Origin: Microbacterium paraoxydans
GTDB lineage: Bacteria > Actinomycetota > Actinomycetes > Actinomycetales > Microbacteriaceae
Reading direction: 5' to 3'
NCBI RefSeq assembly: GCF_900105335.1
Contig: NZ_LT629770.1
Coordinates: 3,224,001 to 3,288,000, forward strand
Length of the DNA: 64,000 nucleotides
Position 1 is the first letter of the stretch, and every line of letters starts with the position of its first letter. The position numbers were made by a program, and so were the translations under genes. The notes under the pieces are model-generated. The model saw only the letters and a program-made list of their open reading frames with translations, was not told the DNA's origin and did not search any database. Below, in pieces: positions 1 through 7,649 of the stretch.

Positions 1-378
1 TACGTGCAGTCGTCCGAGGGGACGCAGCTGCCGCGTCTGCAGAAGGTGCTCGTCGCCTTCGGTGACCGGGTGGCCTTCGAGAACACGCTCACGGAGGCGC
101 TGGACACGCTGTTCGGCGGCGACTCCGGCGCGACCGGTGGTGACGACGAGGTCGAACCCACCGATCCGGGCACGACCGATCCCGACACCGGGGAGACGCC
201 AACCACGCCGACGCCGACGGATGAGCAGGCCGATGCTCTGGCGAAGGCGCAGCAGGCGCTGCTCGACCGCCAGGCGGCTCTCGCCGAGGGCGACCTGGAG
301 AAGTTCGGCGAGGCGGACAAGCGCCTCACCGCGGCCGTCGAGAAGCTCCTGGAGCTGGAGGCCGCCGCGGGAGAGTGA
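1..378 (+). CDS. UPF0182 family membrane protein, C-terminal fragment
   Basis: Only the last 125 codons are present; the gene begins before the window and stops with TGA at 376-378. The visible opening residues (YVQSSEGTQLPRLQKVLVAF) match the end of the conserved region of UPF0182 proteins, which are large actinobacterial membrane proteins of unknown function. A Thr/Pro/Asp-rich linker follows (about residues 40-75 of the fragment). The tail is an Ala/Leu/Glu-rich helix, probably a coiled coil, also usual for the family. A strong hairpin follows 15 nt after the stop. The family assignment rests on this C-terminal signature alone. Confidence 0.8.
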   Translation, partial: YVQSSEGTQLPRLQKVLVAFGDRVAFENTLTEALDTLFGGDSGATGGDDEVEPTDPGTTDPDTGETPTTPTPTDEQADALAKAQQALLDRQAALAEGDLEKFGEADKRLTAAVEKLLELEAAAGE

Positions 379-392
379 TCCTCCCACGCACA

Positions 393-423
393 CGAAAGGG
401 CACCCCCACGGGGTGCCCTTTCG
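393..423 (+). terminator. Rho-independent-like hairpin after the UPF0182 gene
   Basis: A perfect 14-bp stem (393-406 with 410-423) has a 3-nt loop and is very GC-rich on the loop side (GGGCACCCC). There is no long T tract, as is common for actinobacterial intrinsic terminators. Confidence 0.8.
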
Positions 424-449
424 CATTCCCGGAAGCCGGTCCGCCGCAT

Positions 450-614
450 CAGGCACTCGCGCCGCTTCAGGCGACACCCTGCACGTGAGCCTGATTCCGC
501 GCGAGTGCCTGCGTCCGCGTGCGGCGCGCCAGGACAGGCGGTCTCGCGCTAGCGGGCGGGCGCGCGAGGTCAGGCGACCTCTGGGCAGGAAGCCTGATCT
601 GGCGCGAGTGCCTG
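450..614. repeat. Intergenic REP/BIME-like repeat element
   Basis: The 320-base gap between the UPF0182 and stress-protein genes holds no convincing gene apart from the hairpin. It contains a 13-14 nt word (GCGCGAGTGCCTG) three times: inverted at 450-463 and direct at 499-511 and 601-614. The two direct copies belong to a longer imperfect repeat of about 45 nt, starting near 468 (CAGGCGACA) and 571 (CAGGCGACC). Each contains GCCTGAT a few bases before the shared word. Mixed inverted and direct copies in a non-coding gap resemble a REP/BIME-type element. Confidence 0.55.
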
Positions 615-698
615 AGTAAGCGGAGGGTTTTGTCCGGGACGGACCGTCGCGCGCGGAGGGGATGGCATGGGAGGGTGGAGGGAAACAGGGAGGGTGTC

Positions 699-1541
699 GT
701 GGCTGAGCGCATCGTTGTGGGAGTGGTGGACACGTCGGCGGGACGACGGGCACTGGAGTGGGCGGCGCACCGCGCGCGGTCGCGGAAGGCCTCTCTGCTC
801 CTCGCGAGCGTCGTCGGGGGAGCGGTCGGCGCCGTCGGGGAGGGCCCTGTGGTGGACGCCGCGATCGCGGCGGCGCGGAGTCTGCTGGAGGAGCACGCGG
901 AGACGCTGAAGGATCAGGGCCTGGACGTCGACCTCGTCGTGCTCCGCGGCGACCCTGTCCGTCAGCTCGTGTCGACCACCGCGGGCGCGAACCTCCTCGT
1001 GATCGGAAGCGACTTCCGTCCGGATGACGCGGACAGCCCTCGGCGCGGCGCCCATGGGCTGCGCATCGTCGCCGACTCCTCCTGCCCCGTCGTGGTGATC
1101 CCCGACATCGAGACGAGCGACCGTCGCGGTGTCGTCGTCGGGGTGGACGGGTCCCCGATCTCGGAGGCTGCCGTCGCTTTCGCCGCTGCCGAGGCCGACC
1201 GTCTCGGCGAGCCCCTCGTCGCGGTGACGGTATGGACTCCCGTCCCCCTCCCGCGCGGAGCGAGGTCGTATCCCGAGCAGTACCTCTCCTCCATGCAGGA
1301 GCTGTCCGAGGAGACCCTCGCCGTCGCTCTCGGCGGATTGCGCTCGACCTATCCGGATCTCGAGATCGAGCCCCGGGTCGAACGCGGATACCCGTCCGAG
1401 GTCATCAACCGCGCCGCCGCCACCGCGAGCCTCGCCGTCGTCGGCTCGCACGGACGGGGGGCGGTCGCCCGCTTCCTGCTGGGCTCCATCAGCCACGAGG
1501 TGCTCGCGGCGCTCGTGGCGCCCACCGCCGTCGTGCGCTGA
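699..1541 (+). CDS. Universal stress protein, two tandem Usp domains
   Basis: This 280-residue protein has two Usp (PF00582) domains, about residues 3-135 and 145-280. The first begins RIVVGVVDTSAGRRALEWA. The second carries the ATP-binding signature GSHGRG followed by GSIS (residues 249-266), as in nucleotide-binding Usp proteins. The first domain has a degenerate version (IGSDFRPDD). I chose GTG 699 because a strong ribosome site (AGGGAGGG, 687-694) lies 4 nt upstream; upstream extension would read into the repeat element. Tandem-domain Usp proteins are common in actinobacteria and are linked to dormancy and stress survival. The gene appears monocistronic and converges with the kinase gene downstream. 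Confidence 0.88.
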   Translation: MAERIVVGVVDTSAGRRALEWAAHRARSRKASLLLASVVGGAVGAVGEGPVVDAAIAAARSLLEEHAETLKDQGLDVDLVVLRGDPVRQLVSTTAGANLLVIGSDFRPDDADSPRRGAHGLRIVADSSCPVVVIPDIETSDRRGVVVGVDGSPISEAAVAFAAAEADRLGEPLVAVTVWTPVPLPRGARSYPEQYLSSMQELSEETLAVALGGLRSTYPDLEIEPRVERGYPSEVINRAAATASLAVVGSHGRGAVARFLLGSISHEVLAALVAPTAVVR

Positions 1542-1556
1542 CCGGGGGCCGCAGGC

Positions 1557-2432
1557 CTAGAGCGGGCTGGTCAGCACCTCGTGGAGCACGCGTCGGCTGT
1601 CGTCGCCGCCCGGCCCTGACCCGTCGGAGAGAGTCACCAGGGCCTTCCAGAGTGCCCAGCCGCGAGCCCGTCGCCAGGTCGCGGCGTCCAGGTCGACGGC
1701 GTCGCGGAACGCGTCGCGCGCGTCCCCGTCGAAGTACGTCCATGCCATGACGAGGTCGCAGGCGGGATCGCCGACGCCGCAGGTGCCGAAGTCGATCATC
1801 GCCGACAAGCGGCCGTCGCTGACGAGCAGGTTGCCCACGGCGACGTCGCCGTGGAACCAGACCGGCGAGGACTCCCACGCGCTGCTCGTCGCATCGAGCC
1901 AGACGCTCCGGCAGAGTCCCGCGTCCACGGTGCCGTCCAGCCGCTGGAGCGCGGCGTGGACCTCATCGCTGTAGACGCTCGGATGCGAACCGCGGAAGAA
2001 CGAGTGCCGCCCGGCCGCCGAACCCGCGTCCACGGGCAGGGACCTCACGGTGCGGAGAACTGTCCCGAGATCGGCGGCGAGGCGAACGCGATCGAGCCCC
2101 CCGGCGCGCTCGACGGTGTCGCCGTCGAGCCACCGGCGGATCGACCACGGAAACGGGTAGCCCCGGCCGGGTTCCCCCAGCGCCACGACGGAGGGAACGG
2201 CGACGGGAAGCCTTCCGTCGAGGAACTCGAGCGCTCTGCTCTCCTTCTGCACGGCCGCGGCGTAGGCCTCGGCGCGAGGAAGTCGCACCGACAACTCGTG
2301 ACCGAAACGGAACGTCATGTTGTCCCATCCCTGACGCGCCACGGCGCGGACGGGCAGGTGCGCCCAGCGGGGGAACTGCTCCGCGACGAGGTCGGCGACG
2401 AGCCGCTCATCGATGTCGACCGGTCGGTTCAC
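1557..2432 (-). CDS. APH-family phosphotransferase (aminoglycoside/macrolide kinase-like)
   Basis: This 291-residue protein has the APH/choline-kinase fold. Its N lobe has RQGWDNMTFRFG and a candidate ATP-binding Arg/Lys region. The catalytic loop HGDVAVGN has His194 and Asp196. The metal-binding IDFG follows at about residue 212, and then CDLVMAW. The family transfers phosphate from ATP to hydroxyl groups of aminoglycosides, macrolides or metabolites such as homoserine. The substrate cannot be read from the sequence, and many chromosomal actinobacterial members confer no resistance. The start is GTG at 2430-2432. A bidirectional hairpin separates it from the tRNA upstream. Confidence 0.85.
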   Translation of the reverse strand: MNRPVDIDERLVADLVAEQFPRWAHLPVRAVARQGWDNMTFRFGHELSVRLPRAEAYAAAVQKESRALEFLDGRLPVAVPSVVALGEPGRGYPFPWSIRRWLDGDTVERAGGLDRVRLAADLGTVLRTVRSLPVDAGSAAGRHSFFRGSHPSVYSDEVHAALQRLDGTVDAGLCRSVWLDATSSAWESSPVWFHGDVAVGNLLVSDGRLSAMIDFGTCGVGDPACDLVMAWTYFDGDARDAFRDAVDLDAATWRRARGWALWKALVTLSDGSGPGGDDSRRVLHEVLTSPL

Positions 2433-2470
2433 CCCTCGATACTCGCAGAGGTCGGCTCCCGCCTCATGCG

Positions 2471-2513
2471 AAAGGCCCTCCGGCCTGGGATCACTCCCGG
2501 CCGGAGGGCCTTT
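2471..2513. terminator. Hairpin between the tRNA and the kinase gene
   Basis: A perfect 15-bp stem (2471-2485 with 2499-2513) has a 13-nt loop and begins AAAGGCCC and ends GGGCCTTT. It lies just downstream of the minus-strand tRNA, so it most likely terminates the tRNA transcript. Confidence 0.75.
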
Positions 2514-2519
2514 CCTTTG

Positions 2520-2593
2520 TTGCGGGGACAGGATTTGAACCTGCGACCTCCGGGTTATGAGCCCGGCGAGCTACCGAACTGCTCCACCCCGCG
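2520..2593 (-). tRNA. tRNA-fMet (initiator), anticodon CAT
   Basis: The minus strand folds as a 74-nt cloverleaf with anticodon CAT at 2557-2559. Initiator features are visible. The first base C cannot pair with the A at position 72. The anticodon stem carries the three G:C pairs (CGGGCTCATAACCCG). The T loop is GGTTCAAATCC. The CCA end is not fully encoded (the sequence continues CAA). A short palindrome GATAACTTATC (2602-2612) just upstream of the mature 5' end supplies a TTATCT -10 box at 2601-2606. Confidence 0.95.
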
Positions 2594-2671
2594 GCACAAG
2601 AGATAACTTATCACGGATCCGGGGAGGCGTCGAATCGAGCGCGGCGCCGGCGGGTGCGAGAGGATGGCGTC

Positions 2672-3481
2672 ATGTCTGAGAACACCGCCGTACCCGTCGC
2701 CGTGTGCCAGTTCGCCCCCACCGATTCGCGCGAGCACAACAGGGAACGGATCGCGGTGCTGGCGACGGAGGCCGCGCGTCGCGGGGCGAAGCTGATCGTG
2801 TTCCCTGAGTACTCGAGCTACTTCGTCGATCCGATGGACGAACGCCTCGCGGCCAATGCGGAGGATCTCGACGGCGAGTTCGTGACCGGACTGATCGGTC
2901 TGGCCGCGGAGCTCGCCGTCGTCATCGTCGCGGGCGTCACGGAGAAGGCCTCGGACGAGGGGCGCGTGCGCAACACGGTCGTCGCCGTGCGCGGCGACGG
3001 CATCCTCGCGGTCTACCGCAAGCAGCACCTCTACGACGCTTTCGGGCAGACCGAGTCGGACTGGGTGGAGCCGGGAGACATCGGCGAGCCCGCGGTGTTC
3101 GAGGTCGGCGGACTGTGCTTCGGACTGATGACCTGCTACGACCTGCGGTTCCCCGAGGTGTCGCGGCTTCTCGCGGTCGCCGGCGCCGATGCGCTCGTGG
3201 TGCCGGCGGAGTGGGTGCGCGGACCGCTCAAGGAGCAGCACTGGACCACTCTGCTCGCGGCGCGCGCCATCGAGAACACGGTGTTCGTGATCGCCGCGGA
3301 CCACCCGGCGCCGATCGGCGTGGGGCACTCACGCATCGTCGACCCGCAGGGGGTCGTCCGCGCGGGCATCGGGCCGGAGCCGGGAGTGGCCCTCGGGGTG
3401 GTCGACGGCGCGGCGATCGCCCGCGTCCGTGCGACCAATCCCTCGCTGCGGGCCCGTCGCTACGCTGTGGTGCCGCGCTGA
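2672..3481 (+). CDS. Carbon-nitrogen hydrolase (nitrilase superfamily amidase)
   Basis: This 269-residue protein has the complete Glu-Lys-Cys triad of the nitrilase superfamily: Glu46 (VFPEYS), Lys117 (YRKQHLYDAFG) and Cys155 (MTCYDLRFPE). The Lys and Cys contexts are closest to Nit1/Nit2-type omega-amidases and deaminated-glutathione amidases, so a repair or salvage amidase acting on a small carboxamide is the best guess; the exact substrate is unknown. ATG 2672 is preferred over in-frame GTG 2654 because the conserved fold begins right after it (VPVAVCQF). It is divergent from the tRNA and converges on the aminotransferase. Confidence 0.87.
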   Translation: MSENTAVPVAVCQFAPTDSREHNRERIAVLATEAARRGAKLIVFPEYSSYFVDPMDERLAANAEDLDGEFVTGLIGLAAELAVVIVAGVTEKASDEGRVRNTVVAVRGDGILAVYRKQHLYDAFGQTESDWVEPGDIGEPAVFEVGGLCFGLMTCYDLRFPEVSRLLAVAGADALVVPAEWVRGPLKEQHWTTLLAARAIENTVFVIAADHPAPIGVGHSRIVDPQGVVRAGIGPEPGVALGVVDGAAIARVRATNPSLRARRYAVVPR

Positions 3482-3491
3482 CCGGACCCGC

Positions 3492-4694
3492 TCACGTGTT
3501 CAGGCCGGCGAGGCGCGCCGCCGCCTCCTCGAGGACATCGATGCGCTTGCATGCAGCGAAACGCACGAGCCCCGCATACGCCGGGCGCCGCGCGGGGGAC
3601 ACGAAGGCGGTCAGCGGGATCGCCACGACGCCGGCACGGTCCGGAAGGGCACGGCAGAAGGCCGCCGCATCGGCGCCGCCGAGGGCCGTCGCATCGGCCA
3701 CCGTGAAGTAGCCGCCCTGCGGTGCGTGGACCGTGAAGCCGGCTGCGCGGAGCCCGTCGCCGAGGATCCCGTGCTTGCGGGCGAGCACGGCGGCCGCGTC
3801 CGTGAAGAACGCGTCGTCGAGGCGGAGCCCGACGGCGACGGCGGGCTGGAACGGGGCGCCGTTGACGTAGGTGAGGTACTGCTTGACGGTCAGGACGGCC
3901 GTGATGAGCGCGGCGGGACCGTGGACCCAGCCGATCTTCCACCCCGTGGTCGAGAAGGTCTTCCCCGCCGATGAGATCGTGAGGGTCCGCTCCGCGGCAC
4001 CGGGCACGGTGGCGATCGGGACGTGCGGGGTGTGGAAGGTGAGGTGCTCGTAGACCTCGTCCGTGACGATCACCGCGTCGTGCCGCGCCGCCAAACGCAC
4101 CACCTCGCGGCGCACCTCCTCGTCGAAGACGGCTCCGGTCGGGTTGTGCGGGTCGTTGACGAGGATGATCCTGGTCCGGTCCGTGACGGCCTCCGCGAGC
4201 TGATCCAGGTCGGGCTGGAAATCGGGCGCGCGCAGCGGCACCGTCCGCAGGCGAGCACCCGCGAGCGCCACCGCCGCGGCGTACGAGTCGTAGTAGGGCT
4301 CGAAGACGACGACCTCGTCGTCCGGCCCGTCGATGAGGGCGAGCAGGGTCGCGGTGAGGGCCTCGGTGGCGCCGGCCGTCACGATGACCTCGGAGTCCGG
4401 GTCGACCGTCAGACCGTAGAAGCGCTGCTGATGCTCCGCGATGGCCAGAAGCAGATCGGGGAACCCGCGTCCCGGCGGGTACTGGTTGAGGCCGCCGGCG
4501 ATCGCGTCGCAGGCGGCGGTGAGCACCGCCTCCGGGCCGTCCTCGTCGGGGAAGCCCTGGCCCAGATTGATCGAGCCGGTTCGGGCCGCCGCGGCGGACA
4601 TCTCTGCGAAGATGGTGGGCGCGACGGAACCGTCCGCGTCGAGCAGACCGGCACCGGCCGCCGTGCGACGCCATGCGCCGGGGATGACACTCAT
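3492..4694 (-). CDS. Class I/II PLP aminotransferase (DapC / kynurenine-aminotransferase-like)
   Basis: This 400-residue fold-type I aminotransferase carries TIFAEMSA...INLGQGFPDEDGP, NDPHNPTGAV, TDEVYEHLTF and the PLP lysine Lys245 in SSAGKTFSTTGWK. This pattern is shared by mycobacterial DapC (N-succinyldiaminopimelate aminotransferase) and by kynurenine/glutamine transaminases, so a role in lysine/diaminopimelate synthesis is plausible but not certain. ATG 4694 was chosen because conserved sequence starts shortly after it. A leaderless -10 box TAGCCT sits 7 nt upstream on the minus strand. The frame stays open upstream but carries no conserved sequence. Confidence 0.85.
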   Translation of the reverse strand: MSVIPGAWRRTAAGAGLLDADGSVAPTIFAEMSAAAARTGSINLGQGFPDEDGPEAVLTAACDAIAGGLNQYPPGRGFPDLLLAIAEHQQRFYGLTVDPDSEVIVTAGATEALTATLLALIDGPDDEVVVFEPYYDSYAAAVALAGARLRTVPLRAPDFQPDLDQLAEAVTDRTRIILVNDPHNPTGAVFDEEVRREVVRLAARHDAVIVTDEVYEHLTFHTPHVPIATVPGAAERTLTISSAGKTFSTTGWKIGWVHGPAALITAVLTVKQYLTYVNGAPFQPAVAVGLRLDDAFFTDAAAVLARKHGILGDGLRAAGFTVHAPQGGYFTVADATALGGADAAAFCRALPDRAGVVAIPLTAFVSPARRPAYAGLVRFAACKRIDVLEEAAARLAGLNT

Positions 4695-4701
4695 GAAGAA
4701 C

Positions 4702-4707
4702 AGGCTA
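4702..4707 (-). promoter_or_regulatory. -10 box TAGCCT, leaderless start of the aminotransferase
   Basis: On the minus strand TAGCCT is followed by 7 nt and then the ATG at 4694, placing the predicted transcription start at or next to the start codon. Confidence 0.55.
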
Positions 4708-4789
4708 AGGCCATAGCTGAAACTCAAGCTCGGCATAAGGAACGCACAGGGATGCGGGGCATCCTGGAGGAGCGTTGAAGGAGCACACC

Positions 4790-6349
4790 ATGAACCAGGA
4801 CAACCCGCAGGACCGCCCGGCACCGGCGTCGGACGACGCCGTGTCGGCCGCACAGAACCCCCAGACCCCGGAGACCGCGTCCGGTGCGTCGTCGCAGGCC
4901 GCCGACGGTACCCCCGTGGCCCCGGCTGCTTCCGCACCGGCCGCCCCGCAGGGACATCACATGCCGCCGACGTTCGCGTCGCACGCCGCCGGCGCCCCGA
5001 CCGTGGCCCCCGTGCCGCACGGGCTGGCCGCGCCCGGACCGACCGCGGCCGGCGTCCCCGGCGCCGCATTCGGCGTCCCGGCGCAGGACACCCGCCCGCT
5101 CGACGGCACGGTGCCGCCGGCTGAGCCGACCCCCGCCGCCACGAAGGAGAAGTCGCGCGGCGGCACCCGCGTCGCGGCGTTCATCGTCGCGGCCGCCCTC
5201 GTCGGTGGCGTCGCCGGCTTCGGTGGCGGCGCGCTGCTCACCGGGTTGCAGGACTCGCCGTCCTCCGGGTCGGCGCAGGGACCGCAGACCGTCACGGTGA
5301 ACAACCCCGGCTCGGTCAACGAGACCACCGCGGTCGCGACCGAGGCTCTTCCCTCTGTCGTGACCATCGAAGTCGCCGGCTCCCAGGAGGCCGGCAGCGG
5401 CTCGGGCGTCATCATCAGCAAGGACGGCTACGTCCTCACCAACACGCACGTCGTCACGCTCGGCGGGGCGGCGGCGGACCCGACGATCCGGGTCACGACC
5501 TCCGATGGCCGCATCTACGAGGCGACCGTGGTCGGCACCGACCCCATCTACGATCTCGCGGTGATCAAGCTCACCGACGCCGAGGGCCTGACCCCGATCA
5601 AGTTCGCAGACTCGTCGAAGCTGAACGTCGGCGACACCGCCGTAGCTCTCGGCGCCCCGCTGGGACTGGCGAACTCGGTCACCACCGGCATCGTGAGCGC
5701 ACTGAACCGCAGCATCCAGATCGCCTCCTCCGCTCTGCCGGACTCCTCGTCCGAGGATGCCCCGCAGGAGCAGGCGCCGGAGGACGGCCAGGGCGAGGGG
5801 CCGTTCCAGTTCGATCTCCCCGGCAACAGCGGGCAGCAGGCCACCGAGTCGATCTCGATCGCGGTGATCCAGACGGACGCGGCGATCAACCACGGCAACT
5901 CGGGTGGGGCCCTCGTCAACAGCAAGGGCGAGCTGATCGGCATCAACGTCGCGATCGCGAGCTCGGGCAGCTCCGAGGAGTCGGGCTCGATCGGCATCGG
6001 CTTCGCCATCCCGTCCAACATCGCCGAGCGCGTCGCGGACGAGATCATCGCCGACGGCGCGGCCACCCACGGCCTGCTGGGCGCGTCGGTCCGCGACGCC
6101 TCCGGTGTCGAGGGCGCGACCGAGGCCGGTGCGTACATCGCCGAGGTCACCGACGGGGGTGCGGCCGCGGCTGCCGGCCTCCAGGCCGGCGACGTCGTGA
6201 CGAGCTTCAACGGGGTGCCCATCACGAGCGCGACCGACCTGACCGCGCAGGTGCGCGCGGCGGCGGCCGACAGCAAGGCCGACGTGACCTACGTCCGCAA
6301 CGGCAAGCAGAGTGAGATCGAGGTGACGCTCGGCACGCTCGCCGGCTGA
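4790..6349 (+). CDS. HtrA/DegP-type membrane-anchored serine protease with PDZ domain
   Basis: This 519-residue protein has four parts. A Pro/Ala/Gln-rich disordered cytoplasmic N terminus (1-120) leads to one transmembrane helix (about 125-150) and then an S1C trypsin-like domain. The triad is His220 (TNTHVV), Asp255 (IYDLAVIK) and Ser371 (NHGNSGGAL). A C-terminal PDZ domain covers about 430-519. A Gln/Glu/Pro-rich insertion of about 35 residues interrupts the protease domain before the Ser motif. ATG 4790 has AAGGAG at 4778-4783. Actinobacterial HtrA/PepD proteins act outside the membrane in envelope-protein quality control. An 18-bp stem terminates the gene and overlaps the next gene's start. 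Confidence 0.93.
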   Translation: MNQDNPQDRPAPASDDAVSAAQNPQTPETASGASSQAADGTPVAPAASAPAAPQGHHMPPTFASHAAGAPTVAPVPHGLAAPGPTAAGVPGAAFGVPAQDTRPLDGTVPPAEPTPAATKEKSRGGTRVAAFIVAAALVGGVAGFGGGALLTGLQDSPSSGSAQGPQTVTVNNPGSVNETTAVATEALPSVVTIEVAGSQEAGSGSGVIISKDGYVLTNTHVVTLGGAAADPTIRVTTSDGRIYEATVVGTDPIYDLAVIKLTDAEGLTPIKFADSSKLNVGDTAVALGAPLGLANSVTTGIVSALNRSIQIASSALPDSSSEDAPQEQAPEDGQGEGPFQFDLPGNSGQQATESISIAVIQTDAAINHGNSGGALVNSKGELIGINVAIASSGSSEESGSIGIGFAIPSNIAERVADEIIADGAATHGLLGASVRDASGVEGATEAGAYIAEVTDGGAAAAAGLQAGDVVTSFNGVPITSATDLTAQVRAAAADSKADVTYVRNGKQSEIEVTLGTLAG

Positions 6350-6360
6350 TCCCGACGGTC

Positions 6361-6410
6361 AGAGAAGGACGCCACCCGCGCGATAGGCTCGCCGGGTGGC
6401 GTCCTTCTCT
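6361..6410. terminator. 18-bp hairpin ending htrA, overlapping the next promoter and start codon
   Basis: The perfect inverted repeat 6361-6378 / 6393-6410 has a 14-nt loop (6379-6392). The loop contains TAGGCT, a -10 box. The right arm contains the GTG start codon and first codons of the following gene. Confidence 0.75.
6384..6389 (+). promoter_or_regulatory. -10 box TAGGCT inside the hairpin loop
   Basis: TAGGCT is followed by 6 nt and then GTG 6396, matching the spacing of the other leaderless starts here. Confidence 0.55.
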
Positions 6411-7649
6411 TTCGGCACCGGCAACGCGGCCAAGCTGCTCCGGATCCCGCTGTACGCCCTCGGTCGTCTCGGCACCCTCGTCGTGCCGCGCGGTCGGCGC
6501 TGGGTCTTCGGATGCGGCGCCGGCGTCGGCGATGGTGCTCTGGCTTTGCAGCGGTATGCGGCAGGGGAGGGGCATGACACCCTCTGGCTGACCGGATCGG
6601 CGCGCGAAGCGGCCGACGCCGAGGCCCTCGGCCTGCGGACCGTCCCGCGGGGCGGGCTCCGCGGATGGTGGGCGACCGCGCGCGCCGGCGTGCTGATCGT
6701 GACGCACGGCCTCGGCGACGTGAACCGCTACGGCAGCGGTGGCGCCTTCGTCGTGCAGCTCTGGCACGGCATCCCGCTCAAGCGCATCGGCCTCGACTCG
6801 CCGGCCACCACGCAGGTGCCCGCCGTCCCCGGCGCCCCGATCCTCCGGCGCCTCGTCGGGCTGCTGTACCGCGGCGCCGCGCGGCGGATCCGCGTGCTCC
6901 CCGCCGCCTCGCACCGGGCCAGGGCGCGCCTCGAGTCCGCGTTCGGGCTGAGCGACGACCGGGTCGTGGTCACGGGGGAGCCGCGCGTCGATGTGCTCTC
7001 CCTCGGCACGCCCCAGGAACGCCGCGCGCATGCACGGGCCCTGCTCGTGGAGGCCGTGGGCGCGATCGGCGACGCCCGACGACTGGTCCTCTACGCGCCG
7101 ACGTGGCGGGACGGCGCCCCCGACCCCTCCGTGCCGACGGCCGAGGAATGGATGCAGATCATCCGGGTGCTGGAGGAGCACGACGCCGTCCTCCTCGTGC
7201 GTTCGCATCCGCTCGGTGACGGCAGCTACACGCCGCCGCTGCCGACGGCGCGAGTGCGCGCGCTGCCCAGCACGGTCGTCAGCGACGTCACTCCGGTGCT
7301 GGCCGCGGTCGACGTCCTCATCACCGACTACTCCTCGCTCGCCTACGACGTGGGACTCCTCGACATGCCGGTCGTCTTCCTCGCACCCGATGTGAGGGAG
7401 TACGCCCGCACCCGCGGCTTCTACGGGCGCTTCGAGGAGGTCGCCGCTTCAGGCGTCGCGACGGGATGGGAGGCGGCGCTCGTCCGGCTGGCGTCGCTTC
7501 TCGGCGACCCCGCCGCGTTCGACGAGGTTGCCCGACGTTCCGCTACGCTCAGCGCGGAGATGCACGCGTTCCGTGATGGTCAGAACACTCGTCGGGTATA
7601 CCGGACGATCCGCGCGCGGGGGATCCCCGCGCCGAAGGGAGCAGCATGA
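6396..7649 (+). CDS. CDP-glycerol:polyglycerophosphate glycerophosphotransferase-like (TagB/TagF family), copy 1
   Basis: This 417-residue protein has the GT-B-like fold of the CDP-glycerol glycerophosphotransferase family. Diagnostic segments are QLWHGIPLKRIG (about 125), LYAPTWRDG (about 230), LVRSHP (about 267) and LITDYSSLAYD (about 310), the last two being catalytic-site regions in TagF-type enzymes. It would transfer glycerol phosphate or another polyol phosphate to a lipid-linked acceptor at the inner membrane face. GTG 6396 is the only early start; GTG 6483 would be an alternative just before RRWVFG. It overlaps the next homologue by ATGA. Confidence 0.85.
   Translation: MASFSFGTGNAAKLLRIPLYALGRLGTLVVPRGRRWVFGCGAGVGDGALALQRYAAGEGHDTLWLTGSAREAADAEALGLRTVPRGGLRGWWATARAGVLIVTHGLGDVNRYGSGGAFVVQLWHGIPLKRIGLDSPATTQVPAVPGAPILRRLVGLLYRGAARRIRVLPAASHRARARLESAFGLSDDRVVVTGEPRVDVLSLGTPQERRAHARALLVEAVGAIGDARRLVLYAPTWRDGAPDPSVPTAEEWMQIIRVLEEHDAVLLVRSHPLGDGSYTPPLPTARVRALPSTVVSDVTPVLAAVDVLITDYSSLAYDVGLLDMPVVFLAPDVREYARTRGFYGRFEEVAASGVATGWEAALVRLASLLGDPAAFDEVARRSATLSAEMHAFRDGQNTRRVYRTIRARGIPAPKGAA

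Noticed and set aside
570..1496. Long antisense frame opposite the universal stress protein
   Set aside because: It is a GC-driven shadow: no ribosome site, Arg/Asp/Gly-rich composition and no domain. Many other long opposite-strand frames across the window were dismissed for the same reason.
1557..2432. Antibiotic-resistance gene
   Set aside because: The APH fold is clear, but the sequence shows no match I can name to a known resistance enzyme and no mobile-element context; many chromosomal homologues act on metabolites.
2594..2671. Riboswitch or leader structure between the tRNA and the amidase
   Set aside because: Only a short palindrome that fits the tRNA promoter is seen; the gap is too small and lacks any recognised riboswitch core.
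4695..5069. In-frame extension of the aminotransferase by about 125 codons
   Set aside because: The extra part is Arg/Pro-rich with no conservation, overlaps htrA on the other strand, and a -10 box sits just before ATG 4694.
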